Source: Pseudoflavonifractor sp. 524-17 (GTDB taxonomy: Bacteria; Bacillota; Clostridia; Oscillospirales; Oscillospiraceae). From it: DNA of 48,458 bases. The number at the start of each line of letters is the position of its first letter. Positions within the stretch are counted from its first letter, which is position 1. The DNA is taken from the NCBI RefSeq assembly GCF_009935845.1, contig NZ_QWEK01000030.1:1-48458 (forward strand). The letters are read 5' to 3'. The notes below the pieces were generated by a model. It made no database searches, was not told the origin of the DNA, and saw only the letters and a list, made by a program, of their open reading frames with translations. A program made the position numbers and the translations under genes. Shown here piece by piece: positions 14,087 to 22,769 of this stretch.

Positions 14087-15481
14087 ATGAAAAAAATTCG
14101 TCTCTTTCCCGTTTTGATGCTGCTGTGTCTGCTGTTTTCCCAGATCCCCGCCTCCGCCGCCCCCTTCTCCTACCCAATGGGGGACCTGAAGGAGGACAGC
14201 CAGCTCCTCTCCACCATGAAGATCGAGGCCAAGGCCGCCATTCTGGTGGACGACAGCACCCAGGAGATCCTCTACGCCCAGAACGCCCAGGACAAGAACT
14301 ACCCCGCGTCCATCACCAAGGTGATGACCGCTTTGCTGGTGATCGAGTCCATTGACCGGGGGGACCACCGGCTGGACGAGGTGGTCACCATCGGCGATCA
14401 GGTGAACTACGGCATCGGCGAGGGGGGGTCCACCGTGGGGCTGAAGGCCGGGGAGCAGATCACCCTGGAGCACCTGCTCTACTGCGCCCTCACCGCCTCC
14501 GCCAACGAGGCGTGCAACGCGCTGGGGCAGTTCCTGTGCGGCGACGTGGAGTCCTTTGTCAACCTGATGAACCGCCGGGCCCAGGAGCTGGGTATGACCG
14601 GCACCCACTTTGTCAACACCCACGGCTACCACGACGACGGCCACTACACCACCGCCTATGACATCTACCTCATGTGCCACGAGGCCATGCAGCACCCCAC
14701 CTTCCGCACCATCGTCTCCACCAAGGCCTATGAGGTCCCCGCCACCAATCTGAGCGACAAGCGGGAGCTCCACGAGACCAACGCCCTCATCTCCACCTGG
14801 CGTGTGTCCGGCTACTGGTATGAGTACGCCAACGGCATCAAGACCGGCTCCACGCCGGAGGCAGGCCGGTGTCTGGCCTCCTCCGCCACCAAGGACGGGA
14901 AGACCCTCATCGCCGTGGTGCTGGGGGCGGAGAACTACAAGGTCAACCCGGAGGTCAACTACTTCACTGAGAGCAGCCGCCTGCTGGACTGGGGCTTTGA
15001 CTCCTTCTCCACCCAGACCCTTCTGGCGGAGGGCATCTCCGGATTCCCGGAGGTGCGGGTGTCCCTCTCCGCCGGGGCCAATTATGTCACCGTCCAGCCC
15101 AGCGCCAGTCTGGAGGCCACCCTCCCCAACGACATCGAGCCCAGCGCTTTCCAGCAGAAGGTGGACCTGCCGGAGGAGGTCCAGGCCCCGGTCCAGGCGG
15201 GCCAGAAGCTGGGCACCGTCACTGTTACTTACCAGGGCCAGTCCTACGGCTCTGCGGATCTGCTGGCCACCAGCACTGTGGAGCGCTCTGAGCTGCTCTA
15301 CCGCCTGAACCAGGTGCAGAATTTTTTTCAGCAGCTCTGGGTCAAGGCCGCCCTGGCCGCCGCTGGCGGGCTTGTCCTCATTTTCGGCGGACGCCGCCTC
15401 CTCTTTGGTAAGCGGCGCAGCCGCTACAGCGCCAGCGCCGCCGGCAGGGGTTCCCGCTACTCCGGCCGCCGCCGGAAATGA
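14087..15481 (+). CDS. dacF: D-alanyl-D-alanine carboxypeptidase, DacF type
   Basis: A 464-residue exported low-molecular-weight penicillin-binding protein that trims the terminal D-Ala from peptidoglycan stem peptides. Visible features are a signal peptide (1-25), the nucleophile motif SITK in YPASITKVMTA, the second motif SAN in LTASANEACN and the third motif KTG in NGIKTGSTPEAGRC. A PBP5-like C-terminal beta domain is followed by a membrane helix (about 425-445) and a basic Ser/Arg-rich tail ending RYSGRRRK. In Bacillus subtilis dacF sits directly upstream of spoIIAA; here the spoIIA operon lies 2.1 kb away and points toward it, which supports the DacF assignment, though other DacA/DacB-type roles remain possible. 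The ATG follows GATGGAGCG. Confidence 0.9.
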   Translation: MKKIRLFPVLMLLCLLFSQIPASAAPFSYPMGDLKEDSQLLSTMKIEAKAAILVDDSTQEILYAQNAQDKNYPASITKVMTALLVIESIDRGDHRLDEVVTIGDQVNYGIGEGGSTVGLKAGEQITLEHLLYCALTASANEACNALGQFLCGDVESFVNLMNRRAQELGMTGTHFVNTHGYHDDGHYTTAYDIYLMCHEAMQHPTFRTIVSTKAYEVPATNLSDKRELHETNALISTWRVSGYWYEYANGIKTGSTPEAGRCLASSATKDGKTLIAVVLGAENYKVNPEVNYFTESSRLLDWGFDSFSTQTLLAEGISGFPEVRVSLSAGANYVTVQPSASLEATLPNDIEPSAFQQKVDLPEEVQAPVQAGQKLGTVTVTYQGQSYGSADLLATSTVERSELLYRLNQVQNFFQQLWVKAALAAAGGLVLIFGGRRLLFGKRRSRYSASAAGRGSRYSGRRRK

Positions 15482-15499
15482 CCGCTCATACCAACAAAA

Positions 15500-15536
15500 G
15501 GACGGTTGCAGAATGAACGCTGCAACCGCCCTTTTT
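15500..15536. terminator. bidirectional terminator between dacF and the lipoprotein gene
   Basis: GGACGGTTGCAG (15500-15511) pairs with CTGCAACCGCC (15520-15530) with a one-base bulge, followed by a CTTTTTCTTT tract on the plus strand. It separates two convergent genes. Confidence 0.85.
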
Positions 15537-15546
15537 CTTTATGTAG

Positions 15547-16029
15547 TTACTTTACCTTATCCAGCTCCAGCATGGAGGGGGTCAGGTTTTTGATGCCTTT
15601 CTGAACGGATAACTGGGCCCTTTGACCGTCTACCTTGCCGTACCAGCTGTAGGAATCGATCTTCTCGTTAAACTCGGGCCCGCCATAACGGTCTGTCCAG
15701 CTCTCGATGCCCTCGTCTATGACCTCCTCCCACATCTCCAGGCCCGCGTCCACCAGATGGTCCGGCAGCGTCCATTTGACAAACTCGAAGGAGCCGTCCT
15801 TTTTGGAAAAGCGGTAGATATGTCCGTTTTCGAACTCCAGCAGCCTGCTGTCGCCCAGATCCTCTGCCTCGTAGTCAACCCCATCCTCCAAGGCGATGGC
15901 GTCGTCTTCCGTCATGTCCAGACTGTACACATCCAGCATTCCAGTGAAGTCCGCGCTGTAGTCCCTGCCGCAGGCCGTCAGGGCCAGGGCCAGGGCCGCC
16001 GCCAGCACAAGGGCCAGAACTTTTCTCAT
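15547..16029 (-). CDS. small lipoprotein, unknown function
   Basis: A 160-residue exported lipoprotein: signal peptide MRKVLALVLAAALALALTAC with lipidated Cys20, then an acidic soluble domain (rich in D, E, W and Y) that I do not recognise. It probably sits on the outer face of the membrane. The ATG at 16029 follows a perfect AGGAGG. It is divergent from a ribbon-helix-helix regulator at 16142, and the shared 110-bp intergenic region holds a strong promoter reading toward this gene, so regulation by that protein is plausible but unproven. Confidence 0.75.
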   Translation of the reverse strand: MRKVLALVLAAALALALTACGRDYSADFTGMLDVYSLDMTEDDAIALEDGVDYEAEDLGDSRLLEFENGHIYRFSKKDGSFEFVKWTLPDHLVDAGLEMWEEVIDEGIESWTDRYGGPEFNEKIDSYSWYGKVDGQRAQLSVQKGIKNLTPSMLELDKVK

Positions 16030-16076
16030 CTCTCACTGCCTCCTGTAATATAATTTGATATCTAAAATGATATGAT

Positions 16077-16106
16077 ATTATATTATACTTTGTGCCTCCC
16101 TGTCAA
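16077..16106 (-). promoter_or_regulatory. strong promoter of the small lipoprotein gene
   Basis: On the minus strand a perfect TTGACA (16106-16101), an 18-nt spacer and a perfect TATAAT (16082-16077) are present; a second TATAAT overlaps at 16087-16082 with a 13-nt spacer. The surrounding AT-rich DNA repeats the motif ATGATAT, a possible operator for the divergent regulator. Confidence 0.75.
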
Positions 16107-16141
16107 GTTATAATTTATGATAGATTGTGAGGTACAGCGAT

Positions 16142-16324
16142 ATGAAAAGTGAACCCTTGAAAATCAAGCGGCGGGGCAATGACGGGCACAAGATAATCAC
16201 TGTTCGGCTTCAGGAGGACACCCTTGACAGGCTGGACAAACTCGCGGCGGAGACAAACCATTCCCGCAACGAGTTAATCAATCTGATTCTCAACTATGGT
16301 ATACAAAATATAGAGATTGAGTAA
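16142..16324 (+). CDS. ribbon-helix-helix DNA-binding protein
   Basis: A 60-residue protein with the Arc/CopG fold pattern: a beta strand HKIITVRLQEDTLDRLDKLA followed by two helices (NHSRNELINLILNYGI). Such dimers bind short direct or inverted repeats and often autoregulate. I start at ATG 16142, because TGAGG lies 9 nt upstream; a GTG at 16127 is in frame but has no site. No toxin partner follows: the next feature is a terminator and then convergent sigF. Divergence from the lipoprotein gene at 16029 suggests that gene as its target. Confidence 0.8.
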   Translation: MKSEPLKIKRRGNDGHKIITVRLQEDTLDRLDKLAAETNHSRNELINLILNYGIQNIEIE

Positions 16325-16354
16325 CCGGGGGGCGGAACCCCGCCTCAGCGCGCC

Positions 16355-16395
16355 AAAAAGCCCGCCTGTCCACAGATTGGACAGGCGGGCTTTTT
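16355..16395. terminator. bidirectional terminator for sigF and the RHH gene
   Basis: AAAAAGCCCGCCTGTCC (16355-16371) pairs perfectly with GGACAGGCGGGCTTTTT (16379-16395), giving a T-run after the stem on both strands. It ends the spoIIA operon on one side and the ribbon-helix-helix gene on the other. Confidence 0.95.
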
Positions 16396-16402
16396 ATCAG
16401 GG

Positions 16403-17110
16403 TCATTCCAGCAGGCGGCGTAGGTGCTCCATAGCCTTGCGCTCGATGCGGGAGATCTGCACCTGGGACACCCCCAGCACCTTGGCGGTCCGGTCCTGGG
16501 TAAAGGAGCGGAAGTAGCGCAGGAGGATTACCTTCTGCTCCCGCTCGGGGAGGGATTTTACCGCCTGGCGCAGGGCGTCCTTTTCCACCAGATCCTCCTC
16601 GAACCCGTCTCCGCCCAGCAGGCTCTCCAGGGTGAGGCCGTCCCCCGTCTCCATCTGGAGGGAGGCTACAGGCTGGTTGGCCTCCTCCGCGGCGGCGATG
16701 TCCTCCGGCGTCAGCCCGGTCTCGGCGGACAGCTCGGACAGGGTGGGCTCCCGCCCCAGGGCGGCGGACAGTTTCTCCCGGGCCGCGCGGATGCTGCCCC
16801 CCCGCTCCTTCAGCCCCCGGCTTACCTTCACGGTCCCGTCGTCCCGGAGGAAGCGGCGGATCTCCCCGGTGATCTTGGGCACGGCATAGGTGGAAAACTG
16901 ACAGCCGAAGGAGGGGTCAAAGCCCCGCACCGCCTTTAAAAACCCCAGGCACCCCAGCTGATAGAGGTCCTCCGGGTCCACGCCCCGGCCGTAATACCGC
17001 CGCACGATGCCCCAGATCAGGCCGGCGTTTTCCTCCAGAATGCGGGCGCAGGCCTCGTTGTCCCCCTGCCGGGCCTCCTCCAGCAGGGCGGGGGTGTCCG
17101 CCACACTCAC
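16403..17110 (-). CDS. sigF: sporulation sigma factor SigF (forespore)
   Basis: A 235-residue sigma-70 family factor of the SigF/SigG/SigB length. Region 2 has DLYQLGCLGFLKAVRGFD and FSTYAVPKITGEIRRFLRD, region 3 LGREPTLSELSAETGL, and region 4.2 the HTH VSQVQISRIERKAMEHLRRL. SigF is the first forespore-specific sigma factor and is held inactive by SpoIIAB. Identity as SigF rather than SigG rests on its position as the third gene of spoIIAA-spoIIAB-sigF. Its start overlaps the SpoIIAB stop by 4 nt, so it is translationally coupled. Confidence 0.95.
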   Translation of the reverse strand: MSVADTPALLEEARQGDNEACARILEENAGLIWGIVRRYYGRGVDPEDLYQLGCLGFLKAVRGFDPSFGCQFSTYAVPKITGEIRRFLRDDGTVKVSRGLKERGGSIRAAREKLSAALGREPTLSELSAETGLTPEDIAAAEEANQPVASLQMETGDGLTLESLLGGDGFEEDLVEKDALRQAVKSLPEREQKVILLRYFRSFTQDRTAKVLGVSQVQISRIERKAMEHLRRLLE

Positions 17111-17556
17111 GCCGGCACGCCCGCCCGGCGGGCGATCCGCTTGACCAGAGTGACGGCGGTCCCTTTTCCGGGGACGGAGCGCACCTTCACTCCGTCCATA
17201 AAGCTCTCCATAATGGTAAAGCCCATGCCGGAGCGGGCCTCATCCCCGGTGGTGTACAGGGGCTCACGGGCCTTGTCCACGTCGGCAATGCCCACCCCTG
17301 TGTCCTTCACCACAATTTCCACCGTATTGTCCCCGTACAGCCGCAGGCGCAGGCTGATCTTCCCCAGGGCCTGGGGGTAGGCGTGGACAATACAGTTGGT
17401 CACCGCCTCGCTCACCGCGGTCTTGATGTCGTTCACCTCGTCCAGGGTGGGGTCCAGCTGGGCCACAAAACTGGCCGCCGCCGTCCGGGCGAAGCCCTCG
17501 TTGGCGGAGCGGCTGAGAAAGGTGAGCACCGCCTCGTTTTTCGCTGCTTGTCTCAT
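17107..17556 (-). CDS. spoIIAB: anti-sigma F factor / serine kinase SpoIIAB
   Basis: A 149-residue GHKL ATPase-kinase that binds SigF, and phosphorylates SpoIIAA to keep the system off before septation. Motifs include DIKTAVSEAVTNCIVHAYP (N-box), VVKDTGVGIADVDKARE (G1) and EARSGMGFTIMESFMDGV (ATP lid and G2). The start at 17556 follows TGGAGGGAT; an upstream in-phase extension toward 17595 lacks a site. The gene overlaps sigF by 4 nt and lies 41 nt after the spoIIAA stop. Confidence 0.95.
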   Translation of the reverse strand: MRQAAKNEAVLTFLSRSANEGFARTAAASFVAQLDPTLDEVNDIKTAVSEAVTNCIVHAYPQALGKISLRLRLYGDNTVEIVVKDTGVGIADVDKAREPLYTTGDEARSGMGFTIMESFMDGVKVRSVPGKGTAVTLVKRIARRAGVPA

Positions 17557-17597
17557 ATGTAATCCCTCCACCGGGCGCTCAGATCGCCCGAACACGT

Positions 17598-17912
17598 TTA
17601 GTCCTTGTATTCAAGGGGCATCAGCCGCTCCAGCCCGGCCGCCTTGAGCACCTTCCCCGCCTGGGGCGGCACCCCCGCCACCTCCATGGCGCCCCCCAGC
17701 CCCGCCAGCTGGCGGTAGGTCCGCAGAAGCACTGCGATGCCGGAGCTGTCCATAAACGTGACCCCTGACAGGTCCAGCGTCAGCTGCCTGGGCAGGCCGG
17801 CTTCCACCGCCCGCTCCAGCTCGGTCATAATTTCTTTGGCCCGGTGGTGGTCCACCTCGCCGGAGATCTGGATTGTCATCCTCCGGCCCTCTTCCGTACA
17901 GGTCACACCCAT
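17598..17912 (-). CDS. spoIIAA: anti-anti-sigma F factor SpoIIAA
   Basis: A 104-residue STAS-domain protein. The phosphorylatable serine lies in FMDSSGIAVLLRTYR, the canonical site: SpoIIAB phosphorylates it and SpoIIE dephosphorylates it, and the unphosphorylated form pulls SpoIIAB off SigF in the forespore. The start at 17912 follows GGGAGGCGG. It is first in the operon. About 28 nt upstream on the same strand lies a terminator-like hairpin (17941-17975) between any distal promoter and this gene. Confidence 0.95.
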   Translation of the reverse strand: MGVTCTEEGRRMTIQISGEVDHHRAKEIMTELERAVEAGLPRQLTLDLSGVTFMDSSGIAVLLRTYRQLAGLGGAMEVAGVPPQAGKVLKAAGLERLMPLEYKD

Positions 17913-17936
17913 CTTTCCGCCTCCCGTCCGGCACAT

Positions 17937-17975
17937 AAAAAATCGCAGTGTACCAGATTTTGGTGTACTGCGATT
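17937..17975 (-). terminator. terminator-like hairpin in front of spoIIAA
   Basis: On the minus strand AATCGCAGTACACC (17975-17962) pairs with GGTACACTGCGATT (17954-17941), with two internal mismatches, and is followed directly by a T-run. It looks like an intrinsic terminator or attenuator within the spoIIA leader, since I see no minus-strand gene upstream that it could end. Confidence 0.6.
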
Positions 17976-18375
17976 ATAACTTGCCGCCCCTGTCCTTTTC
18001 CGTCGAAGTCAACCGCTGTCAAAATTTCTCCTCCCCTTTTTCCAAAAGGGGAGAAAAGCAACGAGGGCCGCCGCATGGGAGAGGTTCCCACACAGCGGCC
18101 CTCCACGGCCGCCGTACCGCCCAAAGAAGATTTCCTCCAGGCGGATAGAGCCGTTTGGCCGGACAGACCGCAGTTCCTTTCGCCTTTCGCCAGAGGGCGC
18201 GCGCGCCCGGCACCGGCTTAAAAGGAGATGCGTTTGGAAGGAAGTGTCCCTCACTGCCTGTCCGAGCATAGTATGACCGCTGCGGAGCGGGACATTCGCG
18301 GGAAATTTTGGTATAAAAGCAGGCATACCCGGCAAAACTGAGCCATAGAGTGAACTGCGGAGAAAGGAGCACAGT
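17976..18375. other. intergenic region with palindromes
   Basis: No gene is seen. It contains a C-rich/T-rich palindrome (18031-18040 with 18044-18053, CTCCCCTTTT), then a larger hairpin (18063-18071 with 18095-18103, GAGGGCCGC). A TTGACA and a TTGACT occur on the minus strand near 18011-18020, but neither has a well-spaced -10. The spoIIA promoter (expected to be SigH-type) and the yaaL promoter should lie here; I cannot place either with confidence. Confidence 0.5.
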
Positions 18376-18660
18376 ATGAGCAGAGCGGACAGACGCAGGC
18401 GGCAGGAGACGGAAGAGGTCCGCCGCACCCTGCGGGAGGAGCTGGACCGGGCCAGAGTGGATCTGGCCCAAGCATACGCCAACTTCAACGGTACCGGGGA
18501 CCCAGATCTCATCGAGTCCTATATCTATACCATCAACGCCATTCAGGCCAGATACGCCTATCTGCTGCGGCAGGTAAAGACTCTGGAGGCGCCGGACAGC
18601 CAGGAGGCGCCCCGCCGGGAGAAAAAGGGCGGCTTCCGCCCTCTGTCGGCCTATCCATAA
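18376..18660 (+). CDS. yaaL: YaaL family protein (DUF2508)
   Basis: A 94-residue, highly charged, mostly helical soluble protein with a basic N-terminus and the DUF2508 core ELDRARVDLAQAYANFN..DPDLIESYIYTINAIQARYAYLLRQVK. Function is unknown in the family. Assignment is supported by synteny: yaaL lies immediately before bofA in many spore formers, as it does here with a 54-nt gap. The ATG follows AAAGGAG. Confidence 0.85.
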   Translation: MSRADRRRRQETEEVRRTLREELDRARVDLAQAYANFNGTGDPDLIESYIYTINAIQARYAYLLRQVKTLEAPDSQEAPRREKKGGFRPLSAYP

Positions 18661-18714
18661 ACAGCGGGAAGGATCCAAGGGACTGGGAAGAACAATCAAC
18701 AGGAGGGAAGTGCC

Positions 18715-18993
18715 TTGCCTTTGGACATACTGCGGGCCTATGCGGCCCCAATTACCGTGGGGCTGATGGCCCTGCTGGTGCTGCTGGCCATGGGAAAAAC
18801 CGTGAGGCGGCTGCTCCGGCTGCTGGGCCGGACGGGAGTTGGGCTGGCGGGGCTGGCTCTGTTCAGCCAGGCGGGCGGCTTTTTGGGGATCTCATTGGGG
18901 GTGAATCTCTTCAATGCCCTCATTCTCGGCCTGCTGGGCCTGCCCGGGTTCGGCCTGCTGCTGCTGATGAACTGGATGCTGGGCCCTGTCTGA
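18715..18993 (+). CDS. bofA: BofA family pro-sigma-K processing inhibitor
   Basis: A 92-residue membrane protein with two or three hydrophobic helices and the characteristic C-terminal pattern GVNLFNALILGLLGLPGFGLLLLMNWML. BofA inhibits the SpoIVFB intramembrane protease that activates pro-SigmaK in the mother cell. In many Clostridia bofA persists although regulation of SigK differs. The start is TTG at 18715, set by a perfect AGGAGGG 6-7 nt upstream. It probably forms an operon with yaaL. Confidence 0.88.
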   Translation: MPLDILRAYAAPITVGLMALLVLLAMGKTVRRLLRLLGRTGVGLAGLALFSQAGGFLGISLGVNLFNALILGLLGLPGFGLLLLMNWMLGPV

Positions 18994-19050
18994 ACAAGGG
19001 CAGAATACCGCCGGGCGGCACATTTTTTTGATGGGGCCGGACAAAAGCGG

Positions 19051-19079
19051 TTGACTTTTTCCGGCGGATTTCATATACT
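19051..19079 (+). promoter_or_regulatory. promoter of the T-box/valS operon
   Basis: TTGACT (19051-19056), a 17-nt spacer and TATACT (19074-19079) start the transcript a few bases before the T-box leader. Confidence 0.8.
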
Positions 19080-19084
19080 AGAGA

Positions 19085-19338
19085 AATCAGCGAAAGGCGA
19101 GGATGGGGAGGAGTACCCAGCAGACCCGGAGTCAGAGAAAAGCCGGTTTGGTGCGAGGCTTTGGACGGGTATGGGGAAGGTCGCCCCGGAGCCGCGGCGT
19201 AGAAGAATACAAAGTATACGCCGCCGGCCGGCCCCCGTTACGGGCCCAGAGCGCGGCCCCGTTTTGGCGGCCGAACTCAGGTGGTACCGCGGACAGATCG
19301 TTCGCCCTGAGCCCTTTGGCTCGGGGCGTTTTATTTTT
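19085..19338 (+). promoter_or_regulatory. T-box leader, valine specifier
   Basis: A tRNA-sensing transcription attenuator. Stem I begins near 19100 with the GGAGTA side of the loop E; its 3' side GGGTATGGGGAAG is followed by specifier GTC (19180-19182), a valine codon. The AGAGA..GGTTTGGTGCGAGG apical region is visible at 19135-19158. The conserved T-box AGGTGGTACCGCGG lies at 19279-19292. The terminator is 19303-19313 paired with 19318-19328 plus TTTTATTTTT. Uncharged tRNA-Val should stabilise the antiterminator and switch on the two downstream genes. Confidence 0.93.
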
Positions 19339-19368
19339 GCGCGGGGATAGAGAAAAGGAGGCGTCGGG

Positions 19369-19902
19369 TTGAACTGCACAGTGACAACCACATATGACAA
19401 CAAAGAGACGGCGGCGTTCCAGCGGGCCGCCGGCCGCACGGTGCAGCGGGGCCAGAGCGGCAGCACCCGGTTTTTGATGGGGCTGCTGAGCGTGTTCTGC
19501 TTTGCCATGGGGGGCTATCTATGGGCTGCGGACCGGCGGCTGCTGGTTATCCCGGCGGCGGTGCTGGGCGGGCTATGCCTGGCGGCGGCCCTGTTCTACC
19601 ACCAGCTCATCGCCCGGGCGGGCCGCACCGCTGCGCCGCCGGAGGACATCACCTTCACCTTTTCTGACGGCGGCTTTACCGCCCGGATCGGCGCTCAGGC
19701 GCGGCAGCACAGCTATGAGGAGGTCTTCGCCCTGTGCGACTGCGGCAGCCGGCTCTACCTCTTCCTCCAGGGCCAGGGCGGGTGCATTCTGGACAAGTCC
19801 CGTTTCCAGGGGGCCGCGCCGGAGGCGCTGATTCAATTTCTCACGGCCCAGAACAAAAGCCGGGACAAAAAATCCCAGATCACCGTCTACACCCTCTCCT
19901 GA
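19369..19902 (+). CDS. YcxB-like membrane protein
   Basis: A 177-residue protein with two adjacent membrane helices (about 37-52 and 57-77) followed by a cytoplasmic beta-rich domain with [24 protein letters not shown] and [20 protein letters not shown], the layout of the YcxB-like family (function unknown). The start is TTG at 19369 behind AAAGGAGGCG. It is the first gene after the Val T-box and lies 44 nt before valS, so its expression should follow valine-tRNA charging. A membrane protein in this position is unusual; whether it has any link to valine is not shown. Confidence 0.75.
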   Translation: MNCTVTTTYDNKETAAFQRAAGRTVQRGQSGSTRFLMGLLSVFCFAMGGYLWAADRRLLVIPAAVLGGLCLAAALFYHQLIARAGRTAAPPEDITFTFSDGGFTARIGAQARQHSYEEVFALCDCGSRLYLFLQGQGGCILDKSRFQGAAPEALIQFLTAQNKSRDKKSQITVYTLS

Positions 19903-19946
19903 CAGAGGCCATAAAAGAGATTACTGAAATAGGATGTGAATTACCA

Positions 19947-22595
19947 ATGAAGAAAGAACTGCCCAAGATTTACGAGCCCCAGGAGGCGGAGGGCCGTATC
20001 TACGAGATGTGGGAGAAAAACGGCTGCTTCCGGGGACAGCGGGACCCCGCCAAAAAGCCCTTTACCATCGTCATGCCGCCCCCCAACGTGACCGGCCAGC
20101 TCCACATGGGCCACGCCATGGACTGCACCCTCCAGGACATTCTCATCCGCTTCAAGCGGATGCAGGGCTATGCCGCCCTGTGGGTCCCCGGCACCGACCA
20201 CGCCGGCATCGCCACCCAGATCAAGGTGGAGGAGGAGCTGCGCAAAAGCGAGGGCCTGTCCCGCCACGACCTGGGCCGGGAAAAATTCCTGGAGCGGGTG
20301 TGGGACTGGAAGCACAAGTACGGCGACCGCATCGTGGCCCAGCAGAAGAAGCTGGGCTCTTCCTGCGACTGGGAGCGGGCCCGGTTCACCATGGACGAGG
20401 GGCTGTCCAAGGCGGTGCGCCACGTCTTCGTCTCCCTGTACAACAAGGGGCTGATCTACAAGGGCAGCCGGATCGTCAACTGGTGCCCCAAGTGCGTCAC
20501 CGCCCTGAGCGACGCGGAGGTGGAGTATAAGGACAAGCCCGGCCACCTGTGGCATATCAAATACCCCATCAAGGGGGAGGAGGGCCGGTACTGCGTGGTG
20601 GCCACCACCCGGCCGGAGACTATGCTGGGCGACTCCGGCGTGGCGGTGAACCCCAAGGACGAGCGGTATCAGGACCTGGTGGGCAAGACCTGCATTCTGC
20701 CCCTGATGGACCGGGAGATCCCCATTGTGGCCGACGAGTACGTGGACCTGGAGTTCGGCACCGGCTGCGTGAAGATGACCCCCGCCCACGACCCCAACGA
20801 CTTCGAGGTGGGCCTGCGCCACAATCTGGAGTCCATCCGGGTGCTGGACGACAGCGGAAAGGTCAACGAAAACGGCGGCAAATACCAGGGCATGGACCGG
20901 TACGAGGCCCGCAAGGCCATTCTGGCCGACCTGGACGCCCTGGGCCTGCTGGAGAAGACGGAAGACCACGCCCACAACGTGGGCACCTGCTACCGCTGCG
21001 GCACTGACGTGGAGCCCATTATCTCCGCCCAGTGGTTTGTGAAGATGGAGCCCCTGGCCAGGGAGGCCCTGCGGGTGGTCAACGAGGGAGAGACCAAGTT
21101 CGTCCCCGACCGCTTTGCCAAGATCTATACCAACTGGATGGAAAACGTCCATGACTGGTGCATCTCCCGGCAGCTGTGGTGGGGCCACCAGATCCCGGCC
21201 TGGACCTGTCAGGACTGCGGAAGGATGACAGTCTCCGAGACCGACCCCACCGAGTGCGCCCACTGCCACAGCGCCCGCATCGTCCAGGAGGAGGATGTGC
21301 TGGATACCTGGTTCTCCTCCGCCCTGTGGCCCTTCTCCACCCTGGGCTGGCCGGACGAGAACAGTGAAGATTTCAAGTATTTCTATCCCACTGACGTACT
21401 GGTCACCGCCTATGACATCATCTTCTTTTGGGTGGCCCGGATGATCTTCTCCGGCTGTGAGCACACCGGAAAGCCACCCTTCCACACCGTGTTTATCCAC
21501 GGCCTGATCCGGGACGACAAGGGCCGGAAGATGTCCAAGTCCCTGGGCAACGGCATCGACCCTCTGGTGATCGCCGACCAGTACGGGGCGGACGCCCTGC
21601 GCTTCAACCTGGTCACCGGCAACTCCCCCGGCAACGATATGCGCTTCTATACCGAGCGGTGCGAGGCCATGCGCAACTTTGCCAACAAGATCTGGAACGC
21701 CAGCCGCTTTTTGATGATGAACCTGACCATCGGCAAGTGTGAGCTGCCGGACAGGCTGGAGCTGGAGGACAAGTGGATTCTCTCCAAGCTGAACAGCGTC
21801 ATCCCCCAGGTGACGGAGAATATGGAGAAGTACGAGCTGGGGGTGGCCGCCCAGAAGGTGTACGACTTTATCTGGGATTCCTACTGCGACTGGTATATTG
21901 AGCTGACCAAGGCCCGCCTCCAAGGGGAGGACGAAGGGGCCAAGATCAACGCCCAGAAGGTGCTGTGCTACGTTCTTACCGAGACCCTCAAGCTGCTGCA
22001 CCCCTTTATGCCCTTTATCACCGAGGAGATCTGGCAGGCCCTGCCCCACGAGGGGGACTTCCTCATGCTCCAGAAGTGGCCGGAGTACCGCCCGGAGCGC
22101 TCCTTCCCCCAGGAGGAGAAGGAGATGGAGCTCATTATGGAGGCCATCCGGGGGGTGCGCACCCGCCGGGCGGAGATGAACGTGCCCCCCTCCAAAAAGG
22201 CCAGCCTGACGGTGGCCACCCTGGAGCGGGAGACCTTTACGGCGGGGATTCCCTTCCTCAAGCGTCTGGCCTACGCCAGCGACGTCACCATCACCGGCGC
22301 GGCGGGGTTGGAGGGGGACGAGGCGGAGAGCGCCAAGGGCAATGTCACCGTCATCACCCACGCCGCGCGCATCTCCATGCCCCTGGCGGAGCTGGTGGAT
22401 CTGGAGAAGGAGCGGGCCCGCATTGAAAAGGAGCTGGAGAAGAACCGCAAGAGCCTGTCCGGTCTGGAGGCCAAGCTGAACAACCCGGGCTTTGTGGGCA
22501 AGGCCCCGGAACACGTGGTTCAGGCCGAGCGGGAGCGGGCGGAAAAGCTCTCCGCCCTCATCGCCAAGCTGGAAGAGCAGCGGAACAATATGTAA
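19947..22595 (+). CDS. valS: valyl-tRNA synthetase
   Basis: An 882-residue class I synthetase that attaches valine to tRNA-Val and edits mischarged threonine. HIGH is present as [20 protein letters not shown] as [14 protein letters not shown]. The CP1 editing domain spans about 190-340 ([19 protein letters not shown]); the anticodon-binding domain follows residue 610, and a C-terminal coiled coil ([26 protein letters not shown]...) is typical of ValRS. I take ATG 19947 as start from homology with the family N-terminus; the only ribosome site is a weak AGGATG about 13 nt upstream, so translation may be partly coupled to the preceding gene. Confidence 0.96.
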   Translation: MKKELPKIYEPQEAEGRIYEMWEKNGCFRGQRDPAKKPFTIVMPPPNVTGQLHMGHAMDCTLQDILIRFKRMQGYAALWVPGTDHAGIATQIKVEEELRKSEGLSRHDLGREKFLERVWDWKHKYGDRIVAQQKKLGSSCDWERARFTMDEGLSKAVRHVFVSLYNKGLIYKGSRIVNWCPKCVTALSDAEVEYKDKPGHLWHIKYPIKGEEGRYCVVATTRPETMLGDSGVAVNPKDERYQDLVGKTCILPLMDREIPIVADEYVDLEFGTGCVKMTPAHDPNDFEVGLRHNLESIRVLDDSGKVNENGGKYQGMDRYEARKAILADLDALGLLEKTEDHAHNVGTCYRCGTDVEPIISAQWFVKMEPLAREALRVVNEGETKFVPDRFAKIYTNWMENVHDWCISRQLWWGHQIPAWTCQDCGRMTVSETDPTECAHCHSARIVQEEDVLDTWFSSALWPFSTLGWPDENSEDFKYFYPTDVLVTAYDIIFFWVARMIFSGCEHTGKPPFHTVFIHGLIRDDKGRKMSKSLGNGIDPLVIADQYGADALRFNLVTGNSPGNDMRFYTERCEAMRNFANKIWNASRFLMMNLTIGKCELPDRLELEDKWILSKLNSVIPQVTENMEKYELGVAAQKVYDFIWDSYCDWYIELTKARLQGEDEGAKINAQKVLCYVLTETLKLLHPFMPFITEEIWQALPHEGDFLMLQKWPEYRPERSFPQEEKEMELIMEAIRGVRTRRAEMNVPPSKKASLTVATLERETFTAGIPFLKRLAYASDVTITGAAGLEGDEAESAKGNVTVITHAARISMPLAELVDLEKERARIEKELEKNRKSLSGLEAKLNNPGFVGKAPEHVVQAERERAEKLSALIAKLEEQRNNM

Positions 22596-22603
22596 GTAAC
22601 ATC

Positions 22604-22636
22604 AGGCGCGCCGGACGGTTTTACCGTCCGGCGCCT
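22604..22636 (+). terminator. terminator after valS
   Basis: GCCGGACGGT (22610-22619) pairs with ACCGTCCGGC (22623-22632), extended by GGCG/CGCC arms and followed by TTTGC. A weak T-tract makes it a moderate terminator. Confidence 0.7.
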
Positions 22637-22681
22637 TTGCGGAAAAACGGGCGGCGGGATGGTTCCCCGACAAAGAAAGCG

Positions 22682-22710
22682 TTGACAGATTTCACGCTTT
22701 AGCGTAGTAT
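22682..22710 (+). promoter_or_regulatory. promoter of metY
   Basis: Perfect TTGACA (22682-22687), a 17-nt spacer and TAGTAT (22705-22710). The leader is only about 50 nt, too short for a SAM riboswitch or a Met T-box. Confidence 0.75.
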
Positions 22711-22769
22711 AGAGAAAGTGAATCCTACCAAAGAAATCCCGAGACAGGCAGAGAAAGGAAGTCCTTCCA

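Noticed and set aside
19941-22514. 857-residue open frame antisense to valS
   Set aside because: The plus-strand frame has all ValRS motifs and a T-box; the antisense frame is a codon-bias artefact.
22711-22769. SAM riboswitch or Met T-box before metY
   Set aside because: The leader is only about 60 nt and shows neither the S-box nor the T-box conserved sequence.
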